A model generated the notes under the pieces. That model had not been told where the DNA came from and searched no databases. It worked only from the letters and a program-made list of their open reading frames with translations. A program made the translations under genes and the position numbers. A stretch of DNA of 64,000 bases from Phialocephala subalpina (taxonomy: Eukaryota > Ascomycota > Leotiomycetes > Helotiales > Mollisiaceae): the NCBI GenBank assembly GCA_900073065.1, contig FJOG01000003.1, forward strand, positions 103,790 through 167,789. The letters run 5' to 3'. Within the stretch, counting starts at the first letter, position 1. Each line of letters opens with the position of its first letter. Positions 13,444 through 24,765 of the stretch are shown here, in pieces.

Positions 13444-14400
13444 GAGTATTAAGAGCTTTCCTTTTCATTTTCTCGTAGTTATAAATAGCGAAATCCTTTA
13501 AATCGTAATTAATTTCTTTAAGAATTTTATCTTTAATATTAAAAAAAAAACTTTTTATAAGTTTATTACTTCGCGATTTCGAGTTTATTACTCCCTTTTT
13601 AATTAAATCTCTAAATACTCGATCGAATATCTCTACGTAAATCTTAATTAATAAGTATTTATTTAAAGTTTATATAATAATTCGGCGTAAAAATCCTAAA
13701 CTAGTTTTAAAGTTCTTTTAATTTTATTCTTTAAAATCCTCTTTAAAAGCGACGTAGAATTTTTCTTTATTATAGAGTTTAGTATAGTAATCTAATATAA
13801 AACGAATTTAATCGCGGTAAAAAAGAGAGACGTATCGCGGCATTTAATCTTTCTTCGTAGTAATAAAAACTTTAAAATCTTTATAAATATCGTTTTATTA
13901 CTCCAAAAAAACCGTAATGTTTTCTCTATTGAAATAAAGCGTTTAAAGGGTCCTAAGGAAAAGTAGTTACATATTAAAAACGAGGATATATTGCGTAGTC
14001 AAGGCCGTAAAATGTTCGTTTCCGTTATTATACGGAGGAATAGTATTTCGAAGTAAGTCTATTTCGGAGGAATCTCTTTCGCTGTCTAAAGAACTACTTA
14101 AGGGAGTATTGACTAGTACCGTAGTAGAAAAATAGTCGCTTAATATTGAATTATATCGAGAGTAACTCGTAGAAACTAATTTGTAGGTCGATAATTACTT
14201 TAGTAATCCGAGAGAAATTCGTTTCTTTAAATAAGTATTATCGAGTAAAAGTTTCTTATGAGAATAATTCTTATTTATAGCGTTTATAATTAAAAGGAAG
14301 TTTCGAGTTTTAAATTTCACTCGAAGTTTAATTTTCTTAATTATCCGAGTAAAGCGTATTACCGCCTTTTCTTCTCGCATAGAAATTTCTATTTAAATTC
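13444..14400 (-). pseudogene. gag-like remnant of the retrotransposon
   Basis: Downstream of the primer-binding site the minus strand gives broken, lysine-rich coding-like pieces such as YYTKLYNKEKFYVAF and EIFDRVFRDLIKKGV. They are followed in the duplicated unit by an Arg/Gly-rich stretch like the tail of fungal gag proteins. A CCHC zinc knuckle is not readable. The assignment rests mainly on position between primer-binding site and pol. Confidence 0.4.
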
Positions 14401-14939
14401 GTTTCGTGTTTCTTCGTGAGTATTAATATTCTTTAAACTATTACAAATTTAATATTAAAGTTATTCCGAGCATTTTTTGTATCGCGATTCTTAAAAGAAT
14501 TAAGATTAAAACACAAAATAACGCTATAATTTCGCTTTTCAAAATACGAATTTCTTTTTATTTCTATGACGAGTCTTTAATATTCGTATTCCGACTCTTA
14601 ATAAAAATAGTACTAACCGGGAAACTAATTTCCGTATTTAGTTATTATAAGCTAACCCTTTTTTTTCCTTTATTCGCTATTATACTAATTATATCGAATA
14701 ATTTAACACGTAAATTCCAAGAATTAATATTCTTTTGCAATCTCATTATTTTATAGTTTAATTTCTTTAATTCTAAATCGGTAAATCAATAAATAAAAAG
14801 AGGTTTACTTTTCGTTAATTGATTTTTAACCTCCGAATTCTAGTAGTTTAAATTCTTTAATAGTAATTATAATATTTAAAATACAATTCTTATAAATTGT
14901 AATTCGTAATGTCCAAATAGTATTATTTTAAGACTCTCG

Positions 14940-14952
14940 ACTTTACTCGCCA
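14940..14952 (-). other. tRNA primer-binding site candidate
   Basis: The minus strand directly after the 5' LTR reads TGGCGAGTAAAG. It starts with TGG, the complement of a tRNA CCA end. The matching tRNA cannot be named because RIP may have changed bases. Confidence 0.55.
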
Positions 14953-14953
14953 A

Positions 14954-15221
14954 TATAAAAAAGTAATAATTCTCTTAGAAAAAAACTATTTAATTTTACA
15001 TAATTATAGTAAACTTATAAGCTTTAATAAATACTTGATTTCGCTCTTATAATTATTCGTTATACGTAGTAAAGCCAATAAAATAGAGTAGCAAAAGGTT
15101 CTTATTGTTTCTTAGAGAGTAAAAAGCTCTTTATATATTAAAGGATACGTAATTAATATAAACTTCCGAAATTACTATTATAAATAGGGATTTCTGAAGT
15201 AGAATAAATCGCCCCGCTATA
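14954..15221 (-). repeat. 5' LTR of the retrotransposon
   Basis: This copy has the same length (268 bp) as 2733-3000 and is aligned end to end with transition-type differences. It holds a short GC-richer end (CGCCCCGC) where the partner reads CGCTTTAC, showing independent RIP changes in the two copies. Confidence 0.85.
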
Positions 15222-16055
15222 TTACTTCGATAAAAAATTTAAATTTTAACTTTTTTTATTTTTAGTTTAATAATATATATATAATTGAACTTTATATTTT
15301 ATATTTAAAAACTTTATTTATAATAATTAAGAAAATAAAATATATAATAAAATAAAAAATCGAATTATTTACTTTAATAAAAAAGATATTATATTATAAT
15401 AATTTATTAATTTGCTTTCGAAATATATATTTTAAGGAAAAATTTCGTTAATTTATAATTTCGAAAATAATTTTTTTTATAATAAATTAAATTAATTTTT
15501 ATTATAAATATATTTTATTTTTTAATTATAAAGTTTTATATAATTAAAAAACAAATATTTTTATAATAAAATATATTGAATTATTTAAATTTTATATTAA
15601 TATTATTAAAACTTTTATTATTTATATTATTAATATTAATTTTTTTCCTTTTATATATTAATTAATTTTATAAATTAGTATTTTTAAACGAAAACTTTTT
15701 TTTAAATTAATATAAATTATATATAGTATTATTTTATAAGAAAAATAAAAATAAAGAATTATTAATATTAAAAATAATCTTTTTTTTAATTATAATATTA
15801 AACTCAAAATTAATTATTAATTATTTATTATAAAAATTAATATGAATTTTTTCTCTTCAAATATTAATAAAAATATTAAATAAAGTTTTCTAATTAATAA
15901 AAAAGAATATTTCTAATATATAATATTAAAGAGAATAATTACTAAGAAATACTAAAACCTTTTTTATTTATATTTTAAAAAATTAATATAATTTTTAATA
16001 TAAACTAAAAAAACTTATAAATAAATTAAAATTTAATTAAATATATTTATATTTT

Positions 16056-16075
16056 NNNNNNNNNNNNNNNNNNNN
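16056..16075. other. assembly gap (20 N)
   Basis: A run of 20 N lies in very AT-rich DNA. The round number suggests a placeholder of unknown true length, so distances across it are not reliable. Confidence 0.98.
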
Positions 16076-16350
16076 AAATTTCAAATTAATTTATTAATTT
16101 ATTATTAATTAATAAATAACCGCGTATTATAAATCGCAATTATAAAACCTTTTAAATATATTTTTATTTAAAGTATTAAAATTATTAAATATTAGAATAT
16201 TAATTAAAATATTAATATATTATTATTTAAAGTATTAAAATTATTATTAAATATTAGAATATTAAAATTTTATTCTCTTTATAACTTTATAATTATGTAA
16301 TTCTTAAAGGGAATCCCAAGGAATTTCTTTTTAATATTTGAATTAATTAT

Positions 16351-16992
16351 TATATAAATATGATATAGGAATTCTAAAGGATATTGTGGTAGGGCAGAAT
16401 GGCAGGGCGGTGTATCACGTGGTTTGGTGAGGATATATTAAGAGATCTGGCATCTTGTATTCTTAGTTCTTTAGGTAGCTTTCTACGTGGTTCGCAGACA
16501 TTAGAATTGACTCTAAGAGGTTTACCCCTCCATAATATCCCTTTAGAATATTTTAAAGAAATAATTATCACATTAGAAAAATTATATTTTATCGCGAATT
16601 ATTATTCTCTTTAAAACTTATTACTTTTATATTCTTTAATAACTTTAAATTAAAAACTTTTCATTTGAAATTTAAATTAAGAATATATTATAAATAAAAA
16701 AACTTATAACTTTTTATAAAAGCGTTTTTACGAAGCCTATGAAATAAAATACATATCGAGTAAAAGAAAAAAGAGGGCCATTTATTGGCTCGCTTATCAA
16801 ACCAATTAAAGCGGGCGAATTCTTTTCTTTCGAAATAAAAAAAGTATTTTTAAATTATTATAAATATATTAAATAAATATTAATATTTTTAAATAAAATT
16901 AATAATTAAAAAAATACTTTTATTATAAATTTTATTTATATTATTAGTATTTATATAATATTTATTTTTTAATTGAAAAATATTTTGAATTA
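16351..16992. other. short moderate-GC patch in AT-rich DNA
   Basis: About 230 bases (16374-16600) have more balanced composition and are open on both strands for 65-71 codons. No protein family is recognisable and antisense pairs like this are common by chance. The rest is AT-rich with no feature seen. Confidence 0.3.
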
Positions 16993-17044
16993 AGTCAAAC
17001 CCCCCTTTAACCGACCACCCCCTGTAATCGGCCACCTCGTTTAA
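16993..17044. repeat. left terminal inverted repeat
   Basis: The 52-bp arm pairs with 18778-18829. Three mismatches to the partner are all C/T transitions. It abuts a TA target duplication. Confidence 0.9.
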
Positions 17045-17131
17045 TTCCTCTCTACCTATTTTCAACCACAATAACTTTTTATCTACTTAATAATTATATG
17101 AGATAACGTAAAGGTAATACTAATAGGCTCA

Positions 17132-18682
17132 TCAAAGTCTATCGGTAATATCCTGCCGGTCCCCAGCTTTTACTTGTGCCCTATAAATGTCCTCAATACT
17201 AGCGAACTTGGAATTTGGACTAGTCTTAACTTTCCGTCGTTTCCTAGGCTCTAATTGCTATACTTTAGCTTCAAGATGTTTTATTCGACGCTCATGCTAA
17301 GCAATAAGAAAATCCTTCTCATCTAAACCTTTAACTACTTTCCTAAAGAGTACCCTAGCGGTTATAGTACTAACTGTCTTAAACCCCGTGATTTATTTGG
17401 CTTGTTCTCGGACATCTTTACTCTTTTGAAGTGTTCTTCACGGAATAAATGATTTATCCTTATTCTATTTAAGTACTAGAACATTCCTTAAAGTTGTTAG
17501 AGTTTCCTCGGTCCGATTATTACTATTTTCAAGCAATAATCGGTTTATAAGGGGCTTAGACATCCGCACCGATTATAACCCCGAAGCCTTCCACTTCGCC
17601 TCGCAATTTTTAGGTGTTAAAGTATCTATCCGAGCTAGCTTATAACACTTTAAGAAATTTATCTTCCCAACTGGAGTTAAATCGTTCAAAAAAGTTAAAG
17701 CACCTAGCCGTTTTCGGTAAGCCCTCTTTAAAGAAGAGAATATAAATAAATCCAGAGGTTAGAGTATATACGAAGTATGCGGTAGTAAAAACAATAAGTG
17801 GATATTGTTTTGGAAGCACTCCCACATAAATTCAATTGTTTCATGGCTTCTATAGCCATCCAAAATAAGCAGACGGGGCTCCTTAGGATCACGTAATGCC
17901 GACTAGGGTATAAATACTATCTTTAACCATTCTAAGGCAGTAGTATTAAATATTTATCTATTATCGGTAGAGTCGAATTTCCAGCCTTTAAAAGGTTTTA
18001 ACTGAGTAGAAAACCATTATTATTACACCGATTTGCCCTTAAAAATAACAAGTAGTAGTAATGCCCTACCGATTGCCGAGATGCACTTAATGAATGAAGT
18101 CCAATTTTTAGATCCTAGTTGTTTCTTCTGAATAAAACGTTTCTGGGCACTCCCGACTATTAATCCATTTTCCCCTTGGCCTTCTATGATCCCTATTTCG
18201 TCCATATTCCACTTGTTCTCCGGCTTAATGGCCCTTATAGTAGGAATCTCCAGTTTTTGAAACCAAGCCTTCAAAATATCGGAAGTAGCACCATTAACGC
18301 GCATAAAATCGATTCGGAATTACTTTTTGGTCTTAAAAACAAGATTCCGGCGGAGAAAACCAACTATCTATCGTTTGCCTAGTAGGAGAGCATCATAGCA
18401 AGCGGCCAAAATACGGCCGGCGAAAGCTCGAATCTGGGTATGCGTAGGATTTAGCCCTAGACTCTCTTAAACTAATACCCAATCTGTTAAACGTTATTCT
18501 TAAACCGGAGAAAGCCTCTAGTAAGGCGCTTTAGCTTCTGCTCTAGAAACGCTGCCTTTAATCTTGTCTCTAAGAGTGCCCCTCGGGACCCCCCACTCCA
18601 AATTAGCTTTTCGAATAGATTAGCCATTCGCGATTGCATTTAGAGCAAATTGGACGTCGTCTTTAGTATATAAAGGCTTCAT
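17132..18682 (-). pseudogene. pogo/Fot1-type DDE transposase, 516 codons with RIP stops
   Basis: A single frame of 1551 bases runs from ATG (18682) to TGA (17132-17134) without frameshift. It is interrupted by TAA and TAG codons at places where Gln or Trp would fit. The N-terminus (MKPLYTKDDVQFALNAI, then VPRGTLRDK) looks like a pipsqueak helix-turn-helix. A Tc5/CENP-B-like region follows. The DDE_1 core has WNMDEIGI (first Asp) and LLILDGYRSH (second Asp), with LPHTSYIL near the third. The length is normal for the family. The protein would cut and reinsert the element at TA, but it cannot be made now. Bases 18023-18304 remain fully open. Confidence 0.9.
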
Positions 18683-18777
18683 AATAAGTTCTAATTATAA
18701 GAAAAATTTGGAGTTATTTTGTTAAAAGATTATTATATTATTTAAATTTTAAATATGTGTATAGTATAGTGGTGAGG

Positions 18778-18829
18778 TTAAGCGAGGTGGCCGGTTACAG
18801 GGGGTGGTCGGTTAAGGGGGGGTTTGACT
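18778..18829. repeat. right terminal inverted repeat
   Basis: Partner of 16993-17044. It is followed by a TA target-site copy at 18830-18831. Confidence 0.9.
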
Positions 18830-18831
18830 TA

Positions 18832-21235
18832 TAAATATAAATAAAAAATATTATTATAATCTCGAATAATTATATATTAATATTAATTCAAATAAATATA
18901 AAATTAAAATTAAAATTTAAATTACTTATTTATTTAAAATTTTCAATTAAATATTTTTTTTTTATTTATAAGATTTATTAATGAAGTTTTAAATATTATT
19001 TTTTAAAATTATTTTATTATATTAATTAATTAGATTCTAATAATATTCAAGAGAATATTATTAAATTTTCGAATTAAAATAATAATATTTAATAATAAAA
19101 TTTGAAATACTTATAAATTAATTATAATATAATTTCTTATAATTATTATAAAAATAAAAATAATAATAAAATTAAATAAATTATATATATTATTTAGAAA
19201 ATTCATTTATATTTAAATTATTTATATTACTTATAATTAATTTAAAAAGTTTAAAATTTATTCGAAATCAAAATATTATTTTTTTAAAATATATATATAT
19301 TTATTATAATTGGTTAATTAAAAGTTAATAAAAATAAAGTTTTATAAAATATATATATATATAATTATTTTCAATTAAAGAATTTTTTGTTCGAACTTTT
19401 TTTTGTTCGATTAATTTAATTAAAATCTAATTATAACTATAAAATTTTAAAGTTTCAAGTAAAATCTTTCTTCGGATATAATATAATTGGTTTAAACTTT
19501 TACAAAAAAACTTTGAAAATAATTTAAATCGCAATATTTTGAAATATATTAAGAAAATAATTTTAATATTATTTACGCGCGTATATATTAAAAATATATA
19601 TTATATTCGAGATTTATTCGAATATAATTATAATTTAAAGTTTTTAAAGATTGAAATTTAAAGTTTATATAAATATAAATATAATAAACAATTAATTATA
19701 ATTAAAGTTTTAAAATTATTTAATTATTTAAAATATATATTATTTATAAAAAGAAAAAATTAAATTCGCTATTTTAAAATATTATATTTTAATAATTAAA
19801 TATTATATTAAAATTCCGAAAATATTAAATAAAAGTTTTTAATTAGAATTTTTTAAATACGTAATTATAAAATTAAAATTATAATATTTAAAATTATATT
19901 TTTTTCTTCTTATAATTTTAAATTAAATTCATTTTTATTAAACGCTCGAAATATTATAAATTATTTTAAATAATATTATAATAATTAACGAATTAAAAAA
20001 AACATTTTATTTTAAATAAATTTAAATATTTTTTATTATAATAATTAATTGGAAATAATATATAAAATAAATTAAAATATATAATAAATTTTCGAAATTA
20101 GAAATAATTTAAAATAATAATTATATTTTATTAAATCTAATAATATTAATATTATAATTACACGTAAATTTATATAAATATTAAATTAATAATTATTTTT
20201 AATGATTTCTATTATTATATATTAAAAATTATAATATTAATTAATATAATCGAATATAAATAATTATATTAATAATATTATAATTATATAAATCGTTTAT
20301 TTAAATATAATTTAAATATATAATAAGATTTTAATTATAATTTAAATTAATTAATATAATTAATAATAAAAATAATATAAATTATAATATTTTTCGAAAT
20401 ATTTTTCGAAATATTTTATATATATATTTTTTTATTAATAATCCTTTTATTATATTATTATTATTAATAAATATATTATATTATAATTCTTTAATATAAT
20501 AATTTAAATTAAATATTAATTATAATTATTAAATTAATTATATTAAAACAAATTAACGAAATTATATAAATATTTAATTATTTCATTAAATTTTTAAAGA
20601 TTATTTATTTCTAATAAATGCGATTTATAAATTAAATATATATTTTTAAAGAATTAAACTTATTAATAAGAATTTAATATAATGAATATATATAAAAAAA
20701 GAATAAAATATATTTTAAATATAAATTTTATATTTTATTTATATTAAATTATATTAAAAATATCGAAAACTTTTAAATATAATTATAATATTTAATTTAA
20801 ATTTAGAATATAATATTATAATAATTTAAAAATAATTTAATAAAGAAAATTTTTTTTTATAAATTATATATTAATTTTTTTATAATAATAAAATCATTTA
20901 ATAAAATTTTATTAAAAATTTTTAAATCGAAATTTTAATTTAATTTTAATTTAATTTTTAAATATAAAAATTATTTTAATTATTTTAATCAAATTAATTA
21001 ATATAATATTTGGAAAATAATTAAAATATTAATTAAATAATAAAAAAATATTATTATTATTAAATAATTTAAAAGTTAAAATAAAAAATATTGATTTATA
21101 TTATTAATAATAATAAAACTAAAAATAGTTTTTATAATAATCGATTAATTCGCGTAAATATTTATAATAATTAAAGTGAATTATTATAAAAGTAATTTAA
21201 TTTAATTAAGTTTATAAGTAAAACTATTAATAGTA
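18832..21235. repeat. AT-rich RIP block, no gene
   Basis: This is extremely AT-rich DNA. By eye many of the few remaining C residues sit in CpG. No frame, repeat boundary or motif could be recognised. It forms the left border of the P450/terpene cyclase island, and the change in composition at about 21235 is abrupt. Confidence 0.8.
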
Positions 21236-21407
21236 TACTTGGTTATCTAAGATGGTTAGGGATCATCTCTCCCTCCAGAACATGGTATATCGCAATCATC
21301 AAGGAAAGTCAACAAGTCCAAAGAGTGGTAGTGCGCAGTCTGCCCGTAGATGAGCAGACCTAGTACGACTCTTAGTCTCCTCGACTGAGTTGCAACCAGA
21401 GGCGACT

Positions 21408-23161
21408 TTATTGACCAGCCAACCGGGCCTTGACGTTCAGCATTGGCCTGACCCATAAAGCGTACTGCGGCAGGTTGTCGAAATCCTTCCCGATCCAGTC
21501 CAAGTCAGGGTCCTTCAGTTCCAGGTCGAACGTGTAGAGCATCTTGGCTAACGTCACACGCAATTCCATCCACGCGACGCTGAGATTGGAACAAGGCATT
21601 AGTCTGACTTTCTCTATACCGGTAGCTCAGGGGCGTACAAGGGTATGGAACTTACAGCTTTCCTGCACACCCGCGGGGACCGTACGAAAATGGCTGGCTC
21701 GCATCCAAGATGTCCCCGTCTTTGCCCAACCACCGCTCCGGCTTGAACGCCATCGGGTCTTTGAAGTTAGCCGGGTCGAGCGCCGCGACCATCGGGGCGA
21801 TGGTCACCGGGGTGCCTCCCGGAATGAAATGTCCGTCGACCGTGTCGCCGCCTCGGGGCACTAGACGTGGCAGGATGGGCGGCGCTCCCGTCGGGAGGCG
21901 CAAGCCCTCGAGGCACACGCGATGGAGGAGCTCCAGCTTCTCGGTGGCCGCATTTGTAATCGCGGCAGCGTTGGGGAAAGCCGCGCGCACCTCGGCCGTG
22001 ACCTGGGCCAGGAGCTCCTTGTCCCGCAGCAAATAGTACGTCGTGGACGTCATCACCGAAGCCGTCGTCTCGGTGCCCGCGCCGATAAAGTCCCACGACT
22101 GCGCGGCGAGCTGTATCTCCGAGACGTCTATCTTGGCGTCGGCGCGCTGCGACAACACCTTGGTCAGGAAGTCCTTGCGCGTCGTCGTGTCCTGCTCCGC
22201 GACGCGCTTCTTCATGACCTCGAGGGCGAAATCGCCGCCCTTCCGCGCGGTCTCTTCGAGCTTGGCGACTTTGCCCCGGAAGAGGACGCGCGCGATGGGC
22301 CCCAAAGCCGGGAAGCGCTTGATCGCCTCGTGGAGGCTGGTGAACCCCAAGGACTCGTTGAGTTCGCGGATGAATTTGTGGGGTGTTTCCATCCCGATGG
22401 CGCCAAAGTCTTGCCCAAAAGCCAGGTCGCCGATGATGTCGAACGTCATGGAGCTGTAGCCGAACGTCAGGTCCACGACGCCGCCGTCGGTCGTCTTGGA
22501 GCGGATGTGTTCGATGAAGCGGTCGATGTAGTCGATGATCATGGGCTCCATCTCGTTCAGGAAGGCACGTGAGAAGGCGCCGCCGTACAGCCGAATCATC
22601 GCGGCGTGTTTTGCGGGGTCGCGCTCGGTGATAATGGAGCGCACGTCTTGGGCGGCGTAGATGCTCAGACCATCGTACCAGGTGCCCTTGATGAAGGTTT
22701 GGTGGCCCGGGCGGGAGCCGTAGATGTCTTTCCAAGCCCGGGCTGAGCTGAAACTGAGTTCGTTTGGTCCGTAACGGACGACATGGCCTTAGGTATCATC
22801 GACGAGTTAGTAGTGCTGGCTGTGGTCGTGCCATTGTGGTGAGGATAAGGCACTCACCGTATTTGCCGTGGAGCTTGAGCAGTTCGTAGGATTGTTTCCC
22901 CTTGAACACCGACCACAGATGGGGGATCTACCGGCGTCAGTGATGCGGTCAAGCAGAGCTCTGAAAGATGGTGCATACGATGCTAATTTTGTTTACCCAA
23001 GGGCCGGGGAACTTGCGCAAAGGATGGAAGTATACGTTGTAGACCGCCTTGAAGACATAAAGGAGCACCAAGGGCCCGAGGAGAAGCAAGACATACGCCG
23101 GTAGGGTTTTGTAGTTGATGATCTCCATCTCGACGCAGCGTTGTGTTCGAGTGTCAACCAT
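21408..23161 (-). CDS. cytochrome P450 monooxygenase, 4 exons, 518 aa
   Basis: Exons on the minus strand: 23161-22979, 22927-22858, 22787-21656, 21579-21408. The exons sum to 1557 bases. The protein starts with a membrane anchor (residues about 12-40) and the hinge FHPLRKFPGPW. It then carries the I-helix motif GAGTETT (320-326), the ExxR motif EGLR (378-381), PERW (434-437) and the haem loop FSYGPRGCAG with Cys458. All key residues are present, so an active microsomal haem monooxygenase is likely. The last intron splits the haem loop; using the branch-like CTAAT and acceptor CTCAG gives the normal spacing GCAGKLVAWMELR. Translation could instead start at Met12 (23128). It is divergently arranged with the terpene cyclase 1.6 kb away, which suggests terpene oxidation. 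The substrate is not predictable from sequence. Confidence 0.9.
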
Positions 23162-23856
23162 AGGGGACGGAGGTCACTTTATGACTGCGGTTTTTGTTAC
23201 TGCCTTCTGCAGCCAGAAGTCCCTCACCGCCGGCCCAGTTCTTTTTGGGCAGTGCTTTTTGCTTTTTGCTTTTCAGGAAGGCTCTATCATGTGTCAGTTG
23301 GCAGCATGGGTTCGCCTGAGTAGCGGTCTTCACTTTTCTCCCCTTAATTTTCTCGCTTATTTCATCCTTCAAATCGGCTCATGACCTTTTCGGGACGGGG
23401 CAACATCATGCTCGACTCCAAGTGCATACTACGTACAGGTTGTAAAGATTGTAAATGCAAGGGTAAGCTCCGGTGACAAATCGAATGATTTAACCAATCA
23501 CTTGTTAAAGATATCCCTTTTCGTCTTGAGTTGGTTAGGATCGATTTACAATCTTTTCCCCCTGTACGGAGTAACCGAATCCTGTTGCAACCTTTTCATT
23601 AGTCCGAAACCTCGAGTAACACAAACCAAGCTAGAGAACGGCGCAGCGGCCCGTTCCAGGGCACCTCACCGTCTAAACTGCAAGTCATCAACCACTAAGC
23701 TTTACCACGTGGAGACCTTTCTCCTCAAAAACAAGCATTATGTAGTATTATATGCATGAAGACTTGGCAGCCAAGAAGCAACGCTACTAACTGCTAAATT
23801 GAGGCAGATCGCCGGCCCCGAATCCTTCAAAGACCATTTCACGCCTTCACCGGCTT

Positions 23857-24045
23857 TAAATGGTATGGAGACATCGGAGCGAACCCTTGAAAGCTCCACA
23901 TATAGCTCGGAGAGGGGCGTTGCTATAGTGAACGCACGTGCAGACTTTGCCATATAGATTTTTGTATGAGAAACGCTCTCTAGCAACAGCAGAGTGACAT
24001 ATGATCTACAGACACGGGTTCGCTCCGATGTGTCCATACCCTTTA
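23857..24045. repeat. 30-bp inverted repeat with 129-bp loop
   Basis: The left arm 23857-23886 and right arm 24016-24045 are complementary over 30 bases with two mismatches (core ACATCGGAGCGAACCC). The 189-bp unit could fold into a cruciform or be a small MITE-like insertion. No clear target duplication was found. Confidence 0.65.
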
Positions 24046-24140
24046 AGCAACGACGCAGTAAGTAACGACGCAGTAAGCGAAAGCGACGACCCACTGAGCG
24101 AAAGCGGCGATGCAATAAGCAACGACGCAGTAAGCGGCGA
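24045..24140. repeat. degenerate minisatellite, AAGC-AACGACGCAGT units
   Basis: Units close to AAGCAACGACGCAGT (15 bp) occur at 24045, 24060 and near 24116, with diverged forms (AAGCGAAAGCGACGAC, GAGCGAAAGCGGCGATG) between them. The array begins exactly where the inverted repeat ends. Confidence 0.7.
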
Positions 24141-24765
24141 GGAAAGCTGCTTGAGTGTGGCACAGAGATAAGAAGCAGGAAACGAGATAAAGACGACGCA
24201 ATTAGCCAATAGCGACAATGCAATCAACTAACAGCGCAACTGAATTAGGTTCGGGCCGTGTAAGTGGAGTAGCTACGTAACACCCAATTTCAAGTCTCTA
24301 GATAAAGGAACAGAGCATCCAATAACGCGCGTGGACACAAGGCCAATGCGTGTGCTGCGATGCTCAATCCGCTCCTTGGTCCGGTCCGCTTTGTAGACCG
24401 TCAAAACCCAGCTGAATGTGGTCAAGCAAAGCGCCTATCAATCTTAGCGCATGCCTTAGCGGTGAGCCCCCGCGGTGGGTACAAATACATTAGCACTTTC
24501 ACCAAGTACAAGCTCCTGCCTATTTCGACCGCGAGCTTATGGAACGTTTGGAAAAAATCAAAGATGTAAAAATAGGTACAGCGTTGCCGGCGGCAATTCG
24601 GAGAATGGGAGCTGGGTGTTGTGCATTACCGGTTAACAAGCTAGTGGTGTGCAAATGTTTAGTTCTTAACAACACGCCCTTCGTAATATAAACCTGATGA
24701 TGTTTGCTTTTTAAAGTTGCAAGGCCGTGTTTCTTCAAGACGATAATCCAAGTTCAACGCTAAAA

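Larger units (their letters stand above)
2733..15221 (-). mobile_element. RIP-mutated Ty3/gypsy-type LTR retrotransposon, 12.5 kb
   Basis: Two 268-bp direct repeats (2733-3000 and 14954-15221) bound the element. They differ mainly by C/T and G/A changes. Read on the minus strand each LTR begins as a RIP-altered TG and ends in CA. Just inside the right LTR the minus strand reads TGGCGAGTAAAG, a plausible tRNA primer-binding site, and just inside the left LTR it reads AAGGGGA, a polypurine tract. Both set the orientation as minus. Reverse transcriptase (about 9.77-10.25 kb) lies upstream of integrase (about 7.85-8.45 kb), which is the Ty3/gypsy order. A gag-like region lies at about 13.2-14.4 kb. 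The flanks TTAT (2729-2732) and TTAC (15222-15225) may be a target duplication altered by one C-to-T change. All frames are broken. At 12.5 kb it is long for the class because of an unassigned 3-6 kb segment. Confidence 0.85.
2151..16350. repeat. AT-rich RIP-affected block
   Basis: This stretch is dominated by A and T, with few CA or TG dinucleotides and much TA, as expected after RIP of repeated DNA. Most of it (2733-15221) is one LTR retrotransposon, described separately. The flanks 2151-2732 and 15222-16350 hold nothing I can identify. The open frames inside are short fragments of dead transposon genes or chance reading in AT-rich DNA. Confidence 0.85.
16993..18829 (-). mobile_element. Fot1/pogo-like DNA transposon, RIP-inactivated
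   Basis: The element is 1837 bp. Its ends are 52-bp inverted repeats (16993-17044 and 18778-18829), starting AGTCAAACCCCCC and differing at only three positions, all C/T. A TA dinucleotide flanks each end (16991-16992 and 18830-18831), as expected for Tc1/mariner-superfamily insertion. The only gene is a minus-strand transposase fossil of the expected size. It is far less mutated than the surrounding AT-rich DNA, so it arrived later or met a milder round of RIP. Confidence 0.9.
23162..24765. other. intergenic region between divergent P450 and terpene cyclase
   Basis: No supported gene. The short open frames on both strands are Ser/Leu/Arg-rich reading through a repeat. The stretch holds an inverted repeat and a minisatellite-like array (separate entries) and must contain the promoters of both flanking genes. 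I see no clear TATA box near either start. Confidence 0.5.

Noticed and set aside
21544..22735. Long open frames overlapping the P450 on both strands
   Set aside because: They are shadows of a GC-rich coding exon in other frames. They lack motifs, while the P450 frame has every family signature.
23738..24223. 161-codon minus-strand frame between P450 and terpene cyclase
   Set aside because: Much of it is Arg/Leu/Ser reading through the minisatellite and inverted repeat, with no family features.
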